Assembly (NCBI RefSeq): GCF_001665295.1
Contig: NZ_LZSE01000130.1
Span: 1-64,000 of the forward strand
Length of the DNA stretch: 64,000 nucleotides
Reading direction: 5' to 3'
DNA from: Mycobacterium sp. 1554424.7
GTDB taxonomy: Bacteria; Actinomycetota; Actinomycetes; Mycobacteriales; Mycobacteriaceae
Under the pieces are notes generated by a model. It did no database searches, was not told where the DNA came from, and worked only from the letters and a program-made list of their open reading frames with translations. How positions within the stretch are numbered: the stretch's first letter is position 1; the number at the start of each line of letters is the position of its first letter. Made by a program: the position numbers and the translations under genes. Shown piece by piece: positions 61,373-64,000 of this stretch.

Positions 61373-62778
61373 ACCCGCTCGATCACCTCGGTGCCGGCCG
61401 CCGCGATCGGCGACGTGTTCTTGGGGCGGGCGCGCAGCGGCCGTCGGGCGCTGTGCGAGATTCGCGCCAGGATGGCCAACAGGATGTAGTTGGCCAGCAG
61501 CGACGAACCCCCGTAGGACATCCACGGCGTGGTCAGCCCCGTCAGCGGGATCAGCCGCGTCACCCCGCCCACGACGATGAACAACTGGATGGCCAGCGTC
61601 GAGGCCAGGCCCGCGGCCAGCAGCTTGCCGAAGCTTTCGCGCGTCGCGATGGCCGTGCGCAGGCCGCGGACGATGACGATCGTGTACAGCATCAAAAGTG
61701 CCGCCAAGCCCACCAGCCCAAGTTCTTCGCCGAACGCGGCGATGATGAAGTCGGTCGACGCCGCCGGCACCGTGTCGGGCTGACCGTTGCCCAGCCCGGT
61801 GCCGAATATGCCGCCGGTGGCAAAGCTGAACATCGCCTGCACCAGCTGATAGCCGCTGCCGTCGGGGTCGGAGAACGGGTCCCACCACATCTGCACCCGA
61901 ACGCGGACGTGCTCGAAAAGGAAGTACGCCACAACGCTTGCCGCGGCAAACAGCACCAGTCCGATGACAACCCAACTGAAGCGCTGGGTGGCGAGATAGA
62001 CCACCACCAGAAACGACGCGTAGAGCAACAGCGAAGTGCCGAGGTCCTTTTCGAAGACCATCACGCCGATCGAGATCACCCAGGCCGCCAATAGCGGCGC
62101 CAGGTCTCGGGGCCGGGGCAGCGTCATGCCCATGAAATGCTTGCCGACGCTGGTGAACAGACCCCGTTTGGCGATCAGCACCGCCGAAAAGAAGATCAGC
62201 AGCAGGATCTTGGAGAACTCGGCGGGCTGAATTGAGAAGCCTGGCAATCGAATCCAGATCTTGGCGCCGTTCTGCTCGGACAGCGACGCCGGCAGCACGG
62301 CGGGGATCGCCAGGAAAACCAGGCCGGCAACCCCGCAAATGTAGCCGTAGCGCGCGAGTTGGCGGTGGTCCTTCAAAAAGGTGACCACCAACGCGAACGC
62401 GGCCACCCCGACCACGGTCCACAGCAGTTGCTGGGTGGCGCTAGGGTGACGGCGCCCGCTCAGGTCGTTGCTGACGAGGTCGAGCCGGTGAATCATCACC
62501 AGGCCAAGCCCGTTGAGCAGAGCCACGATTGGCAGCAGCAGCGGGTCGGTGTAGGGGGCGAAGCGCCGGATGGCCAAGTGCGCGCTACCGAACATGACCA
62601 AAAAGATGAGCCCGTAGGTCACCAGATTCCAGCGCAGATCGCGATCCTGATTGGCCTGGACGATGAGCAGCGCGGCGACGGTTATCAGCCCGGCGAAGCA
62701 CAACAACAGCAGTTCGGCGTTGCGCCGAGTGGGCAGCGGAGGAGTGACCGCGACCGGCGGCTGGAGTTGCGTGGTCAT
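61369..62778 (-). CDS. rodA: SEDS-family peptidoglycan glycosyltransferase RodA
   Basis: A 469-residue polytopic protein (about 12 transmembrane helices) of the FtsW/RodA/SpoVE family, the same length as Rv0017c as recalled. Conserved SEDS blocks include WIRLPGFSIQPAEFSKI, FEKDLGTSLLLYASF and IIAAFGEELGLVG. It polymerises lipid II together with PbpA. ATG at 62778 shares ATGA with the pstP stop. Confidence 0.97.
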   Translation of the reverse strand: MTTQLQPPVAVTPPLPTRRNAELLLLCFAGLITVAALLIVQANQDRDLRWNLVTYGLIFLVMFGSAHLAIRRFAPYTDPLLLPIVALLNGLGLVMIHRLDLVSNDLSGRRHPSATQQLLWTVVGVAAFALVVTFLKDHRQLARYGYICGVAGLVFLAIPAVLPASLSEQNGAKIWIRLPGFSIQPAEFSKILLLIFFSAVLIAKRGLFTSVGKHFMGMTLPRPRDLAPLLAAWVISIGVMVFEKDLGTSLLLYASFLVVVYLATQRFSWVVIGLVLFAAASVVAYFLFEHVRVRVQMWWDPFSDPDGSGYQLVQAMFSFATGGIFGTGLGNGQPDTVPAASTDFIIAAFGEELGLVGLAALLMLYTIVIVRGLRTAIATRESFGKLLAAGLASTLAIQLFIVVGGVTRLIPLTGLTTPWMSYGGSSLLANYILLAILARISHSARRPLRARPKNTSPIAAAGTEVIERV

Positions 62779-64000
62779 GCCACCGCCCGGCAATCGATGC
62801 CCGGCTTAGGTGGAGGTGGCGGGAGCGCAGTCACCGTCTGGGAAGTGGTGGGCGACGTGGTCGCAGGTGCGGTGGTTGCGGGGGCACTGGTCGGCGTCGT
62901 GCTGCTGGGTGCGGTGCCGCTGGAAGTCGGCTGGGGCGCTGTCGGATTCGGCTCGGTGGTAGTGCCCGTGGTCGTCGGGGCCTGCGGGCTCGGAGGAGAG
63001 GTGGCGCGGGGCGGCGGGCAGGGTGGCAACAGCGAGTTGGCCGACAATTCCCGCAACTGCCCGATGGCGCCGTCCAGGGTTCCGGCCGGCAGCCCGGCCT
63101 GAACCTGCGCGCGTTCGGGAGGGCGCAGATCCTGCAGTTGCATCAGCCGGCAGTCCAGGTGGCCGTGGCTCTGGCTGAAACTGATCAGCGACAACTCGTT
63201 GCGGGCGTTGAGGCAGCCGATCAAATAGGGCTCGTGCAGCGACATTCCGAGCAGCGATCCCTGGATCCCGCGCAGGATCGATACCATGCCGTTGTAATCG
63301 GCGACGTAGTAGTTGCTGCGGATGATGGCCCGGCCGATGCCCAGGCCGGCGAGCACCAGGAGCACCATCAGCGTGACGACGATCGCCATCCGCCGTCGCG
63401 ACCATCGTTGCCGGCGCGACGCCTCCTCTTGCGGCGGAACGCGTTTGGCGACCTCGTCGCGGGGCCTGATCGCCGACGCGCGACCGGCCGAGGTGTTGGG
63501 CAGGGTCGTCAGCTGGTCGTCGTCACCGGACACCGCGCCGGCAAGGATCGGCTGGGTTTGGCCGTAGTCGTAGTCGACGACATCGGCGACCACCACGGTC
63601 ACGTTGTCCGGTCCCCCGCCCCGCAGCGCCAATTCGATGAGGCGGTAAGCACTTTCGGCGACGTCGGGGATCTGCAGCGCCTCGTGGATGGTCTCGTCGC
63701 TGACCGGGTCGGACAGCCCGTCGGAGCACAGCAGGTAGCGATCGCCGGCACGCGCCTCGCGCATGGTCAGGGTGGGCTCGACCTCGTGGCCCGTCAATGC
63801 CCGCATGATCAGCGATCGCTGGGGGTGGCTGTGCGCCTCTTCCCGGGTGATGCGCCCCTCGTCGACCAGGGTTTGGACGAACGTGTCGTCCTTGGTGATC
63901 TGCACCAGTTCGCCGTCGCGCAGCAGGTAGCCACGCGAGTCGCCGATGTGTACCAGCCCAATCCTGTTGCCGTCGAACAGGATTGCGGTAAGTGTGGTGC
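62775..64000 (-). CDS. pstP: Serine/threonine protein phosphatase PstP (partial, 5' end beyond window)
   Basis: The C-terminal ~408 codons are present. The PPM/PP2C catalytic domain shows VHIGDSRGYLL, CSDGLSD and GGGPDNVTVVV, the metal-binding acidic residues, and then a transmembrane helix (MAIVVTLMVLLVLAGLGIGRAI) and an extracellular domain with a Pro/Thr-rich end. PstP is the only PP2C-type phosphatase that reverses PknA/PknB phosphorylation in mycobacteria. The N-terminal part (with the first Asp ligands) lies past the right edge, as do the fhaA/fhaB genes expected next. Confidence 0.96.
   Translation of the reverse strand, partial: TTLTAILFDGNRIGLVHIGDSRGYLLRDGELVQITKDDTFVQTLVDEGRITREEAHSHPQRSLIMRALTGHEVEPTLTMREARAGDRYLLCSDGLSDPVSDETIHEALQIPDVAESAYRLIELALRGGGPDNVTVVVADVVDYDYGQTQPILAGAVSGDDDQLTTLPNTSAGRASAIRPRDEVAKRVPPQEEASRRQRWSRRRMAIVVTLMVLLVLAGLGIGRAIIRSNYYVADYNGMVSILRGIQGSLLGMSLHEPYLIGCLNARNELSLISFSQSHGHLDCRLMQLQDLRPPERAQVQAGLPAGTLDGAIGQLRELSANSLLPPCPPPRATSPPSPQAPTTTGTTTEPNPTAPQPTSSGTAPSSTTPTSAPATTAPATTSPTTSQTVTALPPPPPKPGIDCRAVA

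Overview
The window is mycobacterial chromosome spanning the replication origin. It is GC-rich and begins inside an ESX-2 type VII secretion locus. It then runs through the conserved block pcnA-mutT4-murJ-sigM-trxB2-trxC-cwlM-parB-parA-rsmG-jag-yidC-yidD-rnpA-rpmH, oriC, dnaA-dnaN-recF-dciA-gyrB-gyrA, tRNA-Ile/tRNA-Ala, ppiA-crgA-trpG and pknB-pknA-pbpA-rodA-pstP. Gene order and protein sequences match M. tuberculosis Rv3886c to Rv3924c joined to Rv0001 to Rv0018c, but several genes differ, so this is not M. tuberculosis itself. An ESX-2 locus suggests a slow-growing Mycobacterium; the species cannot be named from the sequence alone. Comparisons with M. tuberculosis proteins are from memory, not from a search.

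Region 1 (1-20.1 kb, all minus strand): ESX-2. The order downstream from the SLT gene is eccB2, eccC2, PE36, PPE69, esxD, esxC, espG2, a MinD-like ATPase gene, eccD2 and mycP2 (cut by the left edge). Upstream of eccB2 lies an accessory block: a lysozyme-like (SLT) protein, a YbaB-like small protein, a Gly/Pro/Ala-rich protein, a large WXG-like protein with tandem repeats and a folded C-terminus, a single-pass membrane protein, an alpha/beta hydrolase overlapping a DUF2563 protein, and a protein made of DxDxDG-type repeats. The hydrolase/DUF2563 pair sits where M. tuberculosis carries esxF-esxE-cpnT (TNT toxin). This is the most interesting part of the window.

Region 2 (20.1-33.4 kb): tRNA CCA-adding enzyme, a leaderless-looking mutT4, then an envelope/redox run of tightly overlapping plus-strand genes (Rv3909-like, MurJ-pseudokinase fusion, SigM, its anti-sigma factor, thioredoxin reductase, thioredoxin, CwlM).

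Region 3 (33.4-50.9 kb): origin region. ParB/ParA with three parS palindromes inside parA and rsmG, the minus-strand rpmH-rnpA-yidD-yidC-jag-rsmG-parA-parB set, DnaA boxes on both sides of dnaA, the oriC spacer between dnaA and dnaN, then dnaN-recF-dciA-gyrB-gyrA, a small membrane protein and two tRNAs.

Region 4 (50.9-53.2 kb): a small accessory insertion beside tRNA-Ala, with a small hypothetical, a TetR regulator and a divergent cytochrome P450, sharing a palindromic putative operator.

Region 5 (53.2-64 kb): cell division and wall control. Cyclophilin, CrgA, a DUF881 protein, a glutamine amidotransferase, then a five-gene minus-strand operon pstP-rodA-pbpA-pknA-pknB in which every junction is a 4-bp ATGA overlap. 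PstP is cut by the right edge.
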